From CAYVUI01 sp964454745 (GTDB lineage: Bacteria; Planctomycetota; Phycisphaerae; Sedimentisphaerales; Anaerohalosphaeraceae), in NCBI GenBank assembly GCA_964454745.1, contig CAYVUI010000005.1:1-62140 (forward strand): a stretch of DNA of 62,140 nt. Reading direction: 5' to 3'. The notes under the pieces are model-generated. The model saw only the letters and a list, made by a program, of their open reading frames with translations. It made no database searches and was not told the origin of the DNA. Positions 26,636 to 35,050 of the stretch are shown here, one piece after another (within the stretch, counting starts at the first letter, position 1; the number at the start of each line of letters is the position of its first letter). Position numbers and translations under genes: made by a program.

Positions 26636-27106
26636 TCAGTTTTCTTTGTGAATCCTGGTTAATACCATAAAGCTCCTGTCAGGATTCCAGCAGATGCCAA
26701 AACCGCCGGTACGCTTGCTCAAAAAGAAATTCTGCTGCTCTGCACTTTCATTATGTTTTAATCGCAGAGAGCTTAGTCGGGCAGACAGGTTGTTGGGTTC
26801 TCTCATGGAATCGATCCCCGTAATCTCCGCAACATCATTGGGCGAACTGAATTCTCCCGGCTCACACTGAATACACTCAAGCACCTTAAGCGAGGTATCT
26901 CCGATAGAGACCTCCGAAAGATCGTTTTCAATCCACCGGCCGTCCCTCGTGCGAAAACACCAAAGGCCAAGGTCAACCGCCAAGACATGATCAAACGCAT
27001 CCCTCTGCATTGTTAAAAATTCCTCCTTTGTGATTACATCCTTTGAGAACTGCCGGTTCTCATAGACAATTAGTTCGTAGCGTTGTTTAACAAGACTGGT
27101 TTTCAT
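26636..27106 (-). CDS. protein with a winged-helix-like C-terminal domain
   Basis: 156 aa. The second half (SLKVLECIQC ... SSPNDVAEITGIDSMREPNN, LSARLSSLRLKH) looks like the winged helix of response-regulator output domains, ending in a beta hairpin (GFGICWNPDRSFMVL). The N-terminal half holds a DLGLWCFRTRDGRWIE strand pair. It could regulate this operon. No phosphorylatable receiver domain is present. Confidence 0.5.
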   Translation of the reverse strand: MKTSLVKQRYELIVYENRQFSKDVITKEEFLTMQRDAFDHVLAVDLGLWCFRTRDGRWIENDLSEVSIGDTSLKVLECIQCEPGEFSSPNDVAEITGIDSMREPNNLSARLSSLRLKHNESAEQQNFFLSKRTGGFGICWNPDRSFMVLTRIHKEN

Positions 27107-27136
27107 GAGTTTTTCCTTTCTTAAATAGGGGGAATA

Positions 27137-27577
27137 TCAGTTGAGAATACCAAGCAGCTGTTCATCTTCGAGGACACTGAGTGTGTCTTCAAAGAGGGGC
27201 TTTACCGTAGCTTCAGGATTCTGTTCATAGACCGGCAGGACCGTTTTTAATATCACAATATTATCCTCATCATCAATACTCAAAAATGAACACAGACCTG
27301 CCAGCCGGTTCTGGAAACGCAAAACGCTGTAAATCTCGTCCGTTTTTAGCCTGTCTTTAGGTTTGAAACGGATGATCAGCGACAAACGTGACTTGATGTC
27401 ATTCAGGGACAATTCCGCCTTAATCATCCTGTTGCCGCAGGCGACCATGAAACCGCTGGCGATCTTGTTAAGTTTGCTGCGGCTGACCTCAGACCAGTAC
27501 TGGCCGGCAGCATGAAGGATTTTGGTAAAAACAGCTGCGAAATCGTCGTTTTCTCGTGATTTGTTTGACATAATCAT
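27137..27577 (-). CDS. first gene of the operon, function unknown
   Basis: 146 aa, starting at ATG 27577 with AAGGGAA about 8 nt upstream. It is a mixed alpha/beta protein (ASGFMVACGNRMIKAELSL, RLSLIIRFKPKDRL) with no known signature. It is the most upstream gene of the run ending at 14115, so the operon promoter should lie in 27578-27971. Confidence 0.5.
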   Translation of the reverse strand: MIMSNKSRENDDFAAVFTKILHAAGQYWSEVSRSKLNKIASGFMVACGNRMIKAELSLNDIKSRLSLIIRFKPKDRLKTDEIYSVLRFQNRLAGLCSFLSIDDEDNIVILKTVLPVYEQNPEATVKPLFEDTLSVLEDEQLLGILN

Positions 27578-27971
27578 CTTAATTCCCTTTCAAATATTGT
27601 CATTTCATTAAGCGGGTATTAAGGTGAATTATGTGACAAAATAACTGCAAGAAATGGAGAAAAACAGTAATTATCTTGTTGCTAACTCATCATTAAAAAG
27701 AGAGTTACATATATTCTGACGATTTTTGAAAAGTTTGTAAAAAACTTGTTTATGAGTGATATTCGTGACGTTGATGACATCAGTCGAGTGATACAAGTGA
27801 CGTTTATGATGAAATATATTGACTGGCGAGAGAAGCTTAATACACTTAGATTTTAGATGATAATACGGTATTATTGAAGTTAACAACTACGGCTTTACCC
27901 GTCCGCCTTTAGTGGATAACTTAATCTATGGGTAACATTCAAAGAATTGTTGCGAATTACTAAAGTCTAAT
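27578..27971. other. 394-bp AT-rich spacer between the operon and the STAND-like gene
   Basis: No gene recognised; short minus-strand frames here lack ribosome sites. It should hold the promoter of the operon at 27577 and the end of the 27972-30998 transcript. No clear hairpin terminator was found. Confidence 0.4.
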
Positions 27972-30900
27972 TTATCGAGGTCTCTTATCAGCATTGTCCG
28001 GTAAATCACCCCAAAATTCGTGTGAGAGAAGCACACTTCCGGGGCCGTCTTTTTCTGAGTAGATACTCTCGGTTTTTTCTAAAATCGGACAATTCACAAT
28101 AAATCCCTTTTTAGATGATACCCTTTCAATTAATTTATTTTTGCACGAAAAGTGTATAATATTATTAAATATGTAAAGAAATGATGAAAAAGCATTATCA
28201 TTTTTGCTTTTAGCAGCATCTTTTAACTCTTCATTTGTTATAAAAAGTTTATCTCCGAGCATATCTGTTGCAGAACTAGACTGTTTGGTATATTTTCTCA
28301 TAATATAAATAAGCACTTGCCATATTCTCTCTTTTCCAGAATCGACTTTGATTATGTATGCCGGCTTCTTTCGGCTTTTCGAATAATTGTATAAAATGAG
28401 TAGATTTTCATTAGGCTGTAAATATATGAGACAGTTTTGTGTATCTATATCAACCGGAATACTTTCTTTTTTATAGTCAATTACAGAAGAATTCTCAATG
28501 GATTGTATAATTGGGGCGGAGCTATTATTTATAAGTTTGCTAATATCTCTTAAGCTCACAACTTTTTCATTCAAATGGGCGACTTCATGGCCATCAACAA
28601 GACCACTCATGCAAGTGTTCATAAAATCAGTTTTGCTGAATACATGCCATACACCTTCATATGTAGCTTCCAGTCCAGACCCTGCAATCCATAATATGAA
28701 CGGATTATTATCATTTGCTGGATATGACCAAAGAAAAGTTTTGTGAGTTTCATGAGGAGCCAAACTTGCAGAAATGTTTTTTGCATCGGGCAGACATAAC
28801 TTTTGAATAGCTGAAATTCCAGGGACCTTCAACCCTCCAAGAATAAAAACATAAGAATATTTAACTAACAGAGAAGGGCTACTTTCCAGCTGTCTTAAAA
28901 AGTCAAGGGGAGTGATGTGTTGAGTTTTCAATGATAAAATTCGGGATACTTTTATAAATATATAGTCAGCGAGATACTCTTCATAATAATCAGATATTAT
29001 GAGTATGTCTTTTGAAACCTTATCTCCTTCAGTAATATTTTTTTTCGTGAGAATATTATTCAGCAGATAATCTTCAGATACCAAAACTTTAAATTCCTCT
29101 GAAATTTCACATAATTCTCTTTTTGCGGCATCAAATTCTCTTTCGATATCCGCAGTTTTCTTCTGCATTTTTATTGCTTCAAATTCTTTCTGCCAGTCTT
29201 TACTGCTGTCTTTTTGAATAAGAAAACGAAGTAACATGGATTTGAAGAAATTTTTCAATCCATTTTTAACAGAAAGAGTGCTTACATCTCCGAATGCACC
29301 ATAGCATTCAGCTGCTAACAATATTGTTTTTTTATTTTTTAGAAAATTATCTCCCGCCTTAGTAAAGCACTTCAGGGCAGTTGCGTAATCACCAATCAAC
29401 ATGTAATCATAAGCACTTGTTCTCCAGAGCATCCCGGCAGAGAAATATTCTTCTTTTGTTTCTATTAAATCAGCACATTTTTCATGCAAATATGCAGAAT
29501 TTCTATGAAAACCTTTTATAATGTCCTTAACTTCTGCAAGCGTTGCAGGATCATCTGATTCATGTGTATTTTCTTTAATCCAGCGAGTAGAATATTGAGC
29601 AATCTCATGAGAAAGATTGATAAAAGATCTCGAAAGAGGCAAATGCTGTTCAAGAAGACTCTTATAAAAGTATACAAACTCTTCTATCTCAAAACATATA
29701 CCTTTAAATTCATGAATTTCTTTAACATTGCACAAGAGCCTTAAAATCTCATTATAAGTTTCATCTACAGCAATCTGTAATTTCTGTTCAGAATATCTAG
29801 CTCGGGCTGCGCTTACTTTGGGGAATTTATAAGGCTCATAACACAATAAACTAAAAAACCGAGGGAGTCGCTTACCTCCTTCAAGAACAAGATGACAAGC
29901 TGAAATAAATTTTTGTAGATTCGCCGGAGATATAACACGATCTTGCTTTACAGAACCTCTTACATTATCAGCAATTTCTTCCATATACTTAACCAGCTGT
30001 TCAATTAGCTGATTATAGCCAGGTATCATATGACTGTAAAAACGTTCAGGTATATTAATATTGCTTCTGAGTACAACATCGTGGACAGGATGATTATCGT
30101 TACAAATAAAATGTTGTTTATGCATACAACCAATGATGTAATCAAATGTTTCAAAACCATTTTTCTTATAAAAATACTCTAGTGATGACTTCGGACATAC
30201 ACCACATAGCTTTTGTATTTGCTGACAAAAACCTAAAATGACAAGTTCATGTTCATTTAAATTAACAATTATTCTTTCTGCCAATAGACCTTCTATTGCT
30301 TCAATAACATTTACAGTGTTTTGTTTTTTACGGATTAACTTATAGGAAGCTTCAAGACACTCCACAGTCAACTTTGATTCTTTGCTAAATGTTTCAAAAA
30401 CTTTATTAAAGTCATCTTTTTGTTGTTCAGATAATTCATTCCTTAACAATGAATTTAATATAGTTTCACATTCATCTTTTGGTAAAGAGTTGATTTTTCT
30501 TTCCCGAAAATTTATAAAAAAACAAGAAGAGAGTGTGCCCTCAATGTTACTATATGCCTCAGGACTTAATGCTAAAAAAAACTGTATTTTCTGATTATTA
30601 TACCATTGAGGAAGATGCCATAAGATTTTTTCAATAGATTGGCTGTCTCTTCTACCTTTTGTATCTGCCACCTCGTCAATCAAGATTAAAGTTTTTTCAT
30701 CTTGTTTGATTGACCACTCTGAAAGAGCATGTATATCATCTAAATCAGGCGGCCGGAGAAATTGAAATATTTTATGGTTCTCAGATAATTTTGACAATAT
30801 ACTCCTTACATATGCAGTTCTAAAGATTCCTTGAGGACAAACAAATGCAATAGATTCGCCCTTCGTAAGTAAATCGTTTAGATCAAATGTATTTTCTAGC

Positions 30901-30998
30901 TGAAGATCAAAAGGTAAACGAGGGACTTCACAAAGACCGCAAAATCTCATTGAATTACCTAACGAAAACTCCTTAACATGCTCTTTCTTTCCTGACAT
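27972..30998 (-). CDS. large STAND-like NTPase with TPR-like repeats
   Basis: 1,008 aa. An N-terminal NTPase-like domain has a strong Walker B (TLILIDEVADTKG, about residue 105) and flanking RRDSQSIEKI, but the P-loop position reads CPQGIFRTA without the usual GK[ST]. Helical repeats follow (for example MLIGDYATALKCFTKAGDN), then a C-terminal beta-rich domain of unknown type. This order suits STAND proteins, many of which are phage or stress sensors. The gene is markedly more AT-rich than the operon downstream, suggesting separate acquisition. It stands alone on its own transcript. Confidence 0.6.
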   Translation of the reverse strand: MSGKKEHVKEFSLGNSMRFCGLCEVPRLPFDLQLENTFDLNDLLTKGESIAFVCPQGIFRTAYVRSILSKLSENHKIFQFLRPPDLDDIHALSEWSIKQDEKTLILIDEVADTKGRRDSQSIEKILWHLPQWYNNQKIQFFLALSPEAYSNIEGTLSSCFFINFRERKINSLPKDECETILNSLLRNELSEQQKDDFNKVFETFSKESKLTVECLEASYKLIRKKQNTVNVIEAIEGLLAERIIVNLNEHELVILGFCQQIQKLCGVCPKSSLEYFYKKNGFETFDYIIGCMHKQHFICNDNHPVHDVVLRSNINIPERFYSHMIPGYNQLIEQLVKYMEEIADNVRGSVKQDRVISPANLQKFISACHLVLEGGKRLPRFFSLLCYEPYKFPKVSAARARYSEQKLQIAVDETYNEILRLLCNVKEIHEFKGICFEIEEFVYFYKSLLEQHLPLSRSFINLSHEIAQYSTRWIKENTHESDDPATLAEVKDIIKGFHRNSAYLHEKCADLIETKEEYFSAGMLWRTSAYDYMLIGDYATALKCFTKAGDNFLKNKKTILLAAECYGAFGDVSTLSVKNGLKNFFKSMLLRFLIQKDSSKDWQKEFEAIKMQKKTADIEREFDAAKRELCEISEEFKVLVSEDYLLNNILTKKNITEGDKVSKDILIISDYYEEYLADYIFIKVSRILSLKTQHITPLDFLRQLESSPSLLVKYSYVFILGGLKVPGISAIQKLCLPDAKNISASLAPHETHKTFLWSYPANDNNPFILWIAGSGLEATYEGVWHVFSKTDFMNTCMSGLVDGHEVAHLNEKVVSLRDISKLINNSSAPIIQSIENSSVIDYKKESIPVDIDTQNCLIYLQPNENLLILYNYSKSRKKPAYIIKVDSGKERIWQVLIYIMRKYTKQSSSATDMLGDKLFITNEELKDAAKSKNDNAFSSFLYIFNNIIHFSCKNKLIERVSSKKGFIVNCPILEKTESIYSEKDGPGSVLLSHEFWGDLPDNADKRPR

Positions 30999-31242
30999 AA
31001 CAAACCCTTTTTTCTAACAATATGTGAAAATTATGTATTATTATAGCCAAGGCCCAAAAAAGGTCAAGATAAAGCAAAAAAACCGGCACTTTATCTATAA
31101 ACTTTTTTTCAAGAAAGTTACAGCGACAATATCAATTCAATCCAGTTGATATCTTAATATTTTCATACCTGCTCAATAAAATGATTTTTGATTTGAATTT
31201 ACAGAACTTTGAAGCAATTATATTTGGTCCGATTTAAAAAAT

Positions 31243-31276
31243 GCGGCTCCAATTCAAAAAGAGCCGCTTTTGTTTT
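31243..31276 (+). terminator. intrinsic terminator ahead of the small-gene run
   Basis: GCGGCTC (31243-31249) pairs perfectly with GAGCCGC (31261-31267), followed by TTTTGTTTT; an A tract on the left also lets it act on the minus strand. It lies 25 nt before the ribosome site of the first plus-strand small gene. It may insulate that operon or act as an attenuator. Confidence 0.6.
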
Positions 31277-31300
31277 AATGGCTCTGAGGAGGTTAAAAAC

Positions 31301-31480
31301 ATGAATAACCATACAAGAAAAGATATCGAAGAGTACCAGTGCGGTATATGCGGGCGGGTGTTTTATATCGACCCTAGAGAACGGACAGCATTGGATCTGG
31401 AATTCGGATGCCCGTATGGGTGTGATTGTGCAGGAGATTCTGCGGGCAAGATACATACACACCAGAACGAGGTGATCTAA
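31301..31480 (+). CDS. small cysteine-rich protein
   Basis: 59 aa, starting at ATG 31301 after AGGAGG. Five Cys: CGICGRVF near the N-terminus and CPYGCDC later, probably one zinc site. First gene of a plus-strand run of small genes. Its last codons double as the ribosome site (GAGGTGATC) of the next gene. Confidence 0.55.
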   Translation: MNNHTRKDIEEYQCGICGRVFYIDPRERTALDLEFGCPYGCDCAGDSAGKIHTHQNEVI

Positions 31481-31482
31481 AT

Positions 31483-31653
31483 ATGGAAATGACAGAACAA
31501 CAGTATGAGCTGCTAAAGAATTATCTGGATGAGTTATGGCAGGGTCAGAACGCCACAAGTAAAAAACTGCTGAAAAGAAATTACGGAATCGACAGTCTTT
31601 CAGACATCCTAAGTGATTGCGGGCTTTATTGCTATATTGAGCAGGTGGTTTAA
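31483..31653 (+). CDS. small acidic protein
   Basis: 56 aa (MEMTEQQYELLKNYLDELW start), helical, with a Lys-rich middle (SKKLLKRNYGIDS). It begins 2 nt after the previous stop; the site GAGGTGATCTAA spans that stop. It ends in CAGGTGGTTTAA, which serves the next gene. No family recognised. Confidence 0.5.
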   Translation: MEMTEQQYELLKNYLDELWQGQNATSKKLLKRNYGIDSLSDILSDCGLYCYIEQVV

Positions 31654-31884
31654 ATGCCTGCTATCGAAGACCATACAATATCCATCGTCCTGTCAGAAGG
31701 CGACTTCATCGAATCGATGGGACGGGCTCCGAAGAATCAGCGGGAATTTAATACATGGGCTGAACTGTTTGAAAAAGGGCTTATGAACGGACATATTGAC
31801 TGGACCATCATATCTGAATGTACCCGCGATGCGATGGCGGACGCTTTGGAATCGCAAAATCTCCAAAACAACGAGGTGGTCTAA
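31654..31884 (+). CDS. small acidic protein
   Basis: 76 aa, acidic and helical (EFNTWAELFEKGLMNGHIDW). It starts directly after the previous stop with the site CAGGTGGTTTAA. Function unknown. Its end, GAGGTGGTCTAA, is the ribosome site for the following frame, which opens with ATC. Confidence 0.5.
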   Translation: MPAIEDHTISIVLSEGDFIESMGRAPKNQREFNTWAELFEKGLMNGHIDWTIISECTRDAMADALESQNLQNNEVV

Positions 31885-32598
31885 ATCGGATACACACATT
31901 ACTGGAAAAGGGTCGTCAAATTCGACGAAAAACAATTTGAAAAAGTAGCAAAGGATTTTACAGAAGTCATGAAATATCTGTCGGCTTTTGTGCCGTTAGC
32001 TGGCGGTGGCGGAGACGGAAAAGCCGTTATCAATAGCTATGAAATTTGCTTTAATGGCGTCACACAATGCGGGCATACCGATAGAAACCTGGGTATTACC
32101 TGGCCGGAAGACACAGCCAGGGGAATTGCCTTTTTTGTTGAGCGGTATAATGAAATTCCAACAAAGACATTAATTACAGTGCTTTGCGGCCAGGATCAAG
32201 AGCTTGCAATAAATGACAGCGATGTTTCAGGCCAATGGTTTGCGGGCTTGAAGCTGGAAAAGAGGACTTGTGGCGGCGATTGCTCGCATGAGACATTCAG
32301 CCTGCCGCTGAGTATAGAAAAACAGGACTGGCAAAAACCCATCGGTAAAATCAGTCATTATGATGTGAATGGAAATCCGGTCTATAATGATCCAGAAGAG
32401 GTTGGACTCTATTTTGAGTTTTGCAAAACCGCCTATAAGCCTTATGATCTTGCGGTTATCATTTGCCTGATCATCGCGAAGCGTTATTTGGGAGATAATA
32501 TTTTCATATCGTCAGACGGAACAATCGATCAGTGGCGTGACGGTATGATGATCTGTCAGAAAATACTCGGCTATGGCCTTGGTTTTAAACTGAGGTGA
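31885..32598 (+). CDS. MGYTHYW-type conserved protein, apparently starting at ATC
   Basis: 237 codons if read from ATC 31885, directly after the stop at 31882-31884 and preceded by GAGGTGGT. The translation then opens (M)GYTHYWKRVV; proteins starting MGYTHYW are a familiar type in phage and mobile-element gene sets. The first ATG, at 31969, would cut 28 codons and lacks a good site. The body contains ICFNGVTQCGHTDRNLG and CDPEEVGLYFEFCK-like segments. Either ATC is used as a rare start or a G-to-C error altered ATG. Function unknown. Confidence 0.6.
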   Translation: MGYTHYWKRVVKFDEKQFEKVAKDFTEVMKYLSAFVPLAGGGGDGKAVINSYEICFNGVTQCGHTDRNLGITWPEDTARGIAFFVERYNEIPTKTLITVLCGQDQELAINDSDVSGQWFAGLKLEKRTCGGDCSHETFSLPLSIEKQDWQKPIGKISHYDVNGNPVYNDPEEVGLYFEFCKTAYKPYDLAVIICLIIAKRYLGDNIFISSDGTIDQWRDGMMICQKILGYGLGFKLR

Positions 32599-32603
32599 AA
32601 AAA

Positions 32604-32807
32604 ATGAATTTTCAAGACGTTGAGTTATTTTACAACGAATCTTTCAGTGAATATCTTGCCGTTGAGCAAAAAGGTAAAGTTATATTTAAGGCGAGAAACA
32701 AACGATAATTCTGGCAGGGATTAACCAAAAAGATCGGCTTTACCGTCGTCCATACGGGCTATAAGAACAACAGGATTGTGAATAAACAAATTTTGGAGGC
32801 GGTATGA
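32604..32807 (+). pseudogene. small gene with an in-frame stop
   Basis: A 68-codon frame from ATG 32604 to TGA 32805-32807, interrupted by TAA at 32706-32708. Both halves read as one compact protein (MNFQDVELFYNESFSEY ... then FWQGLTKKIGFTVVHTGYK) and the second half has no start of its own. A single change at 32706 (for example GAA to TAA) would explain it. The 3' end abuts the next ATG at 32808. Confidence 0.5.
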
Positions 32808-33461
32808 ATGAACAAAACAATCAAACAGCAGATCATCTTCATTCTTGAAGATGACAATGAAATAATGACAGCAGCTCTTAACAGTGATCTCGACGAAGAA
32901 AATAAGCAAATGAAAAGAGTTTTGATCAATCAGCATCAGGTAATTATTGAGAAAGTCAAAAAGAATCAAATACCATCCCAGCATCAGCTGCAGCTCATAC
33001 GAGATGCGAATGAAATTCATCTAAACGACACTGACATTATAAACGGAAATCACTCCCAGGCGGTTGAGCTGGACAGATGGCTGGATATGATAATGAAGAT
33101 CCCAACCAAAAGAGCATTTGATATTCTGCAAAAACATTTGGATAAAGATAAAGAAACACCTGCGATTATATTGAGGGCATTGCATGCGCTCTGGGAAGAG
33201 ATTATCCCAAATGGTGATGTTTTGAATTTTGATGATTCTGGTAAATGCCTCAAGTGCGGCAGCAAAGTTTTCTTTGCGGATGTAACCGATACCTTGGTGT
33301 ATGTCGGAAATGATATTGTAAAAAGGTATGACGGTGACATCACCAATAGAAATTGCGTCAAATGCAATTATACCGGGCAGTATCAGGAATATAAGAGCAT
33401 GATAAATAATCGGAGGTGGTTTAAATGGCTCAAATACCGGATAAGCATATTGGAATCATAG
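32808..33461 (+). CDS. protein with C-terminal zinc ribbon
   Basis: 217 aa with Cys pairs KCLKCGSK and NCVKCNYT near the C-terminus, forming a zinc ribbon. The N-terminal 140 residues are helical and charged (DLDEENKQMKRVLINQHQ). The ribosome site GGAGGCGGT lies inside the preceding frame. The last 37 nt overlap the next gene. Confidence 0.55.
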   Translation: MNKTIKQQIIFILEDDNEIMTAALNSDLDEENKQMKRVLINQHQVIIEKVKKNQIPSQHQLQLIRDANEIHLNDTDIINGNHSQAVELDRWLDMIMKIPTKRAFDILQKHLDKDKETPAIILRALHALWEEIIPNGDVLNFDDSGKCLKCGSKVFFADVTDTLVYVGNDIVKRYDGDITNRNCVKCNYTGQYQEYKSMINNRRWFKWLKYRISILES

Positions 33462-33562
33462 AAGAATCGCTCCAGGACTACCGCAGGTGGTTTGACGGTG
33501 ACGATGAATCGGACATTGAGCAGAGGAAATTAATTGACGCGGCACTCGATGCGATTGGGTAA
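33425..33562 (+). CDS. 45-aa acidic protein
   Basis: Starts at ATG 33425 after GGAGGTGGTTTA, the same junction motif as the upstream genes. Its sequence (SLQDYRRWFDGDDESDIEQ) is acidic. The strong site and overlap with the previous gene support it in spite of its size. Function unknown. Confidence 0.45.
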   Translation: MAQIPDKHIGIIEESLQDYRRWFDGDDESDIEQRKLIDAALDAIG

Positions 33563-33671
33563 AAGGACATATTTTCGTTGTCAATAGCGGCTTAATGGGC
33601 TAAAATATGGCATAAAACTGCTACAAGTAGCTTAAAGATGGCAAAAGAATTGTATATAACAGGATGCTAAT

Positions 33672-34136
33672 ATGCCTTATGCACATTTTTATAAATCTTT
33701 TCCCAAAATTGCTGAAAACCAAACCCGTGTGATCACACTTTTGGAACAGTCAGATTTTGACCTGCCCGACGGTGAATATGCATTTACGGAAATGTATTGC
33801 AATGAAAAGGGTTGTGACTGCCGCCGGGTATTTTTCAACGTCATTTATGAGCGGAAGCAAGTTGCCGCAACAATAGCCTATGGCTGGGAGTCACCGGAGT
33901 ACTATGTCCGCTGGATGGGCGATGATGATCCTGCCGTTATAGAGCAGCTTAAAGGCCCTACGACCAGCATGATCGGGCCACAATCGGATATGGCCGGCGA
34001 GATCCTGGAAATGCTAAAAAAGCTGTTATTAACCGATAGGCGGTACATCGAAAGAATTAAGGAGCATTACCGGCTCTTTCGGGAAAGAATTGACAATCCT
34101 CCCAGAAAAAGGGGCGTGGTCAAGCGACGACGATAA
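33672..34136 (+). CDS. conserved small protein with CNEKGCDC motif
   Basis: 154 aa: GEYAFTEMYCNEKGCDCRR (two Cys pairs), then VFFNVIYERKQVAATIAYGWESPEYY, and a basic C-terminus (RIDNPPRKRGVVKRRR). I recognise the pattern from uncharacterised proteins in mobile elements but know of no function. A metal site from the three Cys plus one more is possible. It ends 13 nt before the CcbP-like gene. Confidence 0.55.
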   Translation: MPYAHFYKSFPKIAENQTRVITLLEQSDFDLPDGEYAFTEMYCNEKGCDCRRVFFNVIYERKQVAATIAYGWESPEYYVRWMGDDDPAVIEQLKGPTTSMIGPQSDMAGEILEMLKKLLLTDRRYIERIKEHYRLFRERIDNPPRKRGVVKRRR

Positions 34137-34149
34137 GATAAGGTTTGTT

Positions 34150-34521
34150 ATGGCCAGAAAGAAGAAAGACCCGGTTCGCGAAGAGCGGATCACTATGGAA
34201 ATCGTGGTAGATGCCTATGACGAAATCGAGCGCGCAATGGGGTGGTATTATTATCTCGAGCAGCAGCTTCAATTTCCGTTTACAGCAGCCTGCACAGTTG
34301 AAAGGAGTATTTCACCGCTTCAGGTCAAGGATGAAGTTGAGGTAACCGCAATGGCTCCGGAAAAAGAATACAGTCATGAAATATTTGTTATGATCCGCTG
34401 GTCGAAAAAGGGACTTGCCGTCCCTCTTTCTCAGTTGAAGCCGATTTCGGCGACAGATGAAGGCACTGTTCAGGCAATTGAGGATTGGAAATACTGGGTC
34501 GATCAGGGTTATATTTTTTAG
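34150..34521 (+). CDS. CcbP-like calcium-binding protein
   Basis: 123 aa from ATG 34150 (preceded by AAGG). The sequence REERITMEIVVDAYDEIERAMGWYYYLEQ, FPFTAAC, VKDEVEVTAMAPE, and WSKKGLAVPLSQLKPI matches the small CcbP-type calcium-binding family first studied in Anabaena, where it buffers Ca2+ in heterocyst differentiation (family knowledge). Acidic residues are spread rather than in an EF hand, as in that family. A role here is unknown. Confidence 0.7.
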   Translation: MARKKKDPVREERITMEIVVDAYDEIERAMGWYYYLEQQLQFPFTAACTVERSISPLQVKDEVEVTAMAPEKEYSHEIFVMIRWSKKGLAVPLSQLKPISATDEGTVQAIEDWKYWVDQGYIF

Positions 34522-34621
34522 CTGAGGATAATATGTCCGCTATATTATTCGGTTAGCGACACGTAAGATACAACAGTTTGCGCCCAAATTCTAAAATTTT
34601 CGAAAGAAAACACTTCTGCAT

Positions 34622-34651
34622 GTCGGTTTGCCGGATATTGAGCAAACCGAC
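34622..34651. repeat. perfect 10-bp hairpin
   Basis: GTCGGTTTGC (34622-34631) and GCAAACCGAC (34642-34651) pair perfectly around a 10-nt loop, 32 nt before the ATG at 34684. There is no T tract, so it is probably a structured leader or a protein site rather than a terminator. Confidence 0.5.
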
Positions 34652-34683
34652 GCTTAAGATCGGAGCCGCTCGGAGATGTAAAA

Positions 34684-34965
34684 ATGGCAGAACAAAACAT
34701 GCCCATATATAAAACAAATGCAGGTCTGGTTAGTGCCGCAGTCTGGGAGAACAAGATTCCCGGCAAAAACGGTGGTGAAGTAGATATCTTGAAAGCAACC
34801 GTTCAAAAGCGATACAAGGACAAAAACGGTAGTTGGCAATCGAGCAGCTCGTTTTCACGAAACGATATTCCCCTGGCTATATATTGCTTAGGAAAGGCTT
34901 TTCAGGCGATAATTGACGAGCAGAACAGAGGTAAAGACAGCATTGAAGATGAGATAGCCATGTAA
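34684..34965 (+). CDS. small conserved protein, paralogue of the 14115 gene
   Basis: 93 aa, starting at ATG 34684 after GGAG. It shares GxVSAAVWEN, K/R-x-Y-K/R-D-(x)-N/S-x-W and a following helix with the 86-aa operon protein at 14115-14375. The layout suggests a small beta-barrel with a C-terminal helix. It ends four bases before a strong terminator. Function unknown; a nucleic-acid-binding role is a guess. Confidence 0.65.
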   Translation: MAEQNMPIYKTNAGLVSAAVWENKIPGKNGGEVDILKATVQKRYKDKNGSWQSSSSFSRNDIPLAIYCLGKAFQAIIDEQNRGKDSIEDEIAM

Positions 34966-34969
34966 ATCG

Positions 34970-34993
34970 GCCTGTGAAAGCAGGCTTTTTTTT
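34970..34993 (+). terminator. intrinsic terminator
   Basis: GCCTG-TGAAAG-CAGGC followed by eight T residues, immediately after the 34684 gene. It probably ends the plus-strand transcript. Confidence 0.8.
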
Positions 34994-35026
34994 ATTGGCG
35001 ATTTCTTTTTTTGAGAAATCGCCAAT
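34994..35026. repeat. perfect 13-bp hairpin after the terminator
   Basis: ATTGGCGATTTCT (34994-35006) pairs perfectly with AGAAATCGCCAAT (35014-35026) around a T-rich 7-nt loop. It lies between the terminator and the next gene's ribosome site (GGAGGT near 35039). It could be a second terminator element or a recombination/protein site. Confidence 0.55.
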
Positions 35027-35050
35027 TCAGCGTTTTCCGGAGGTATAAAA

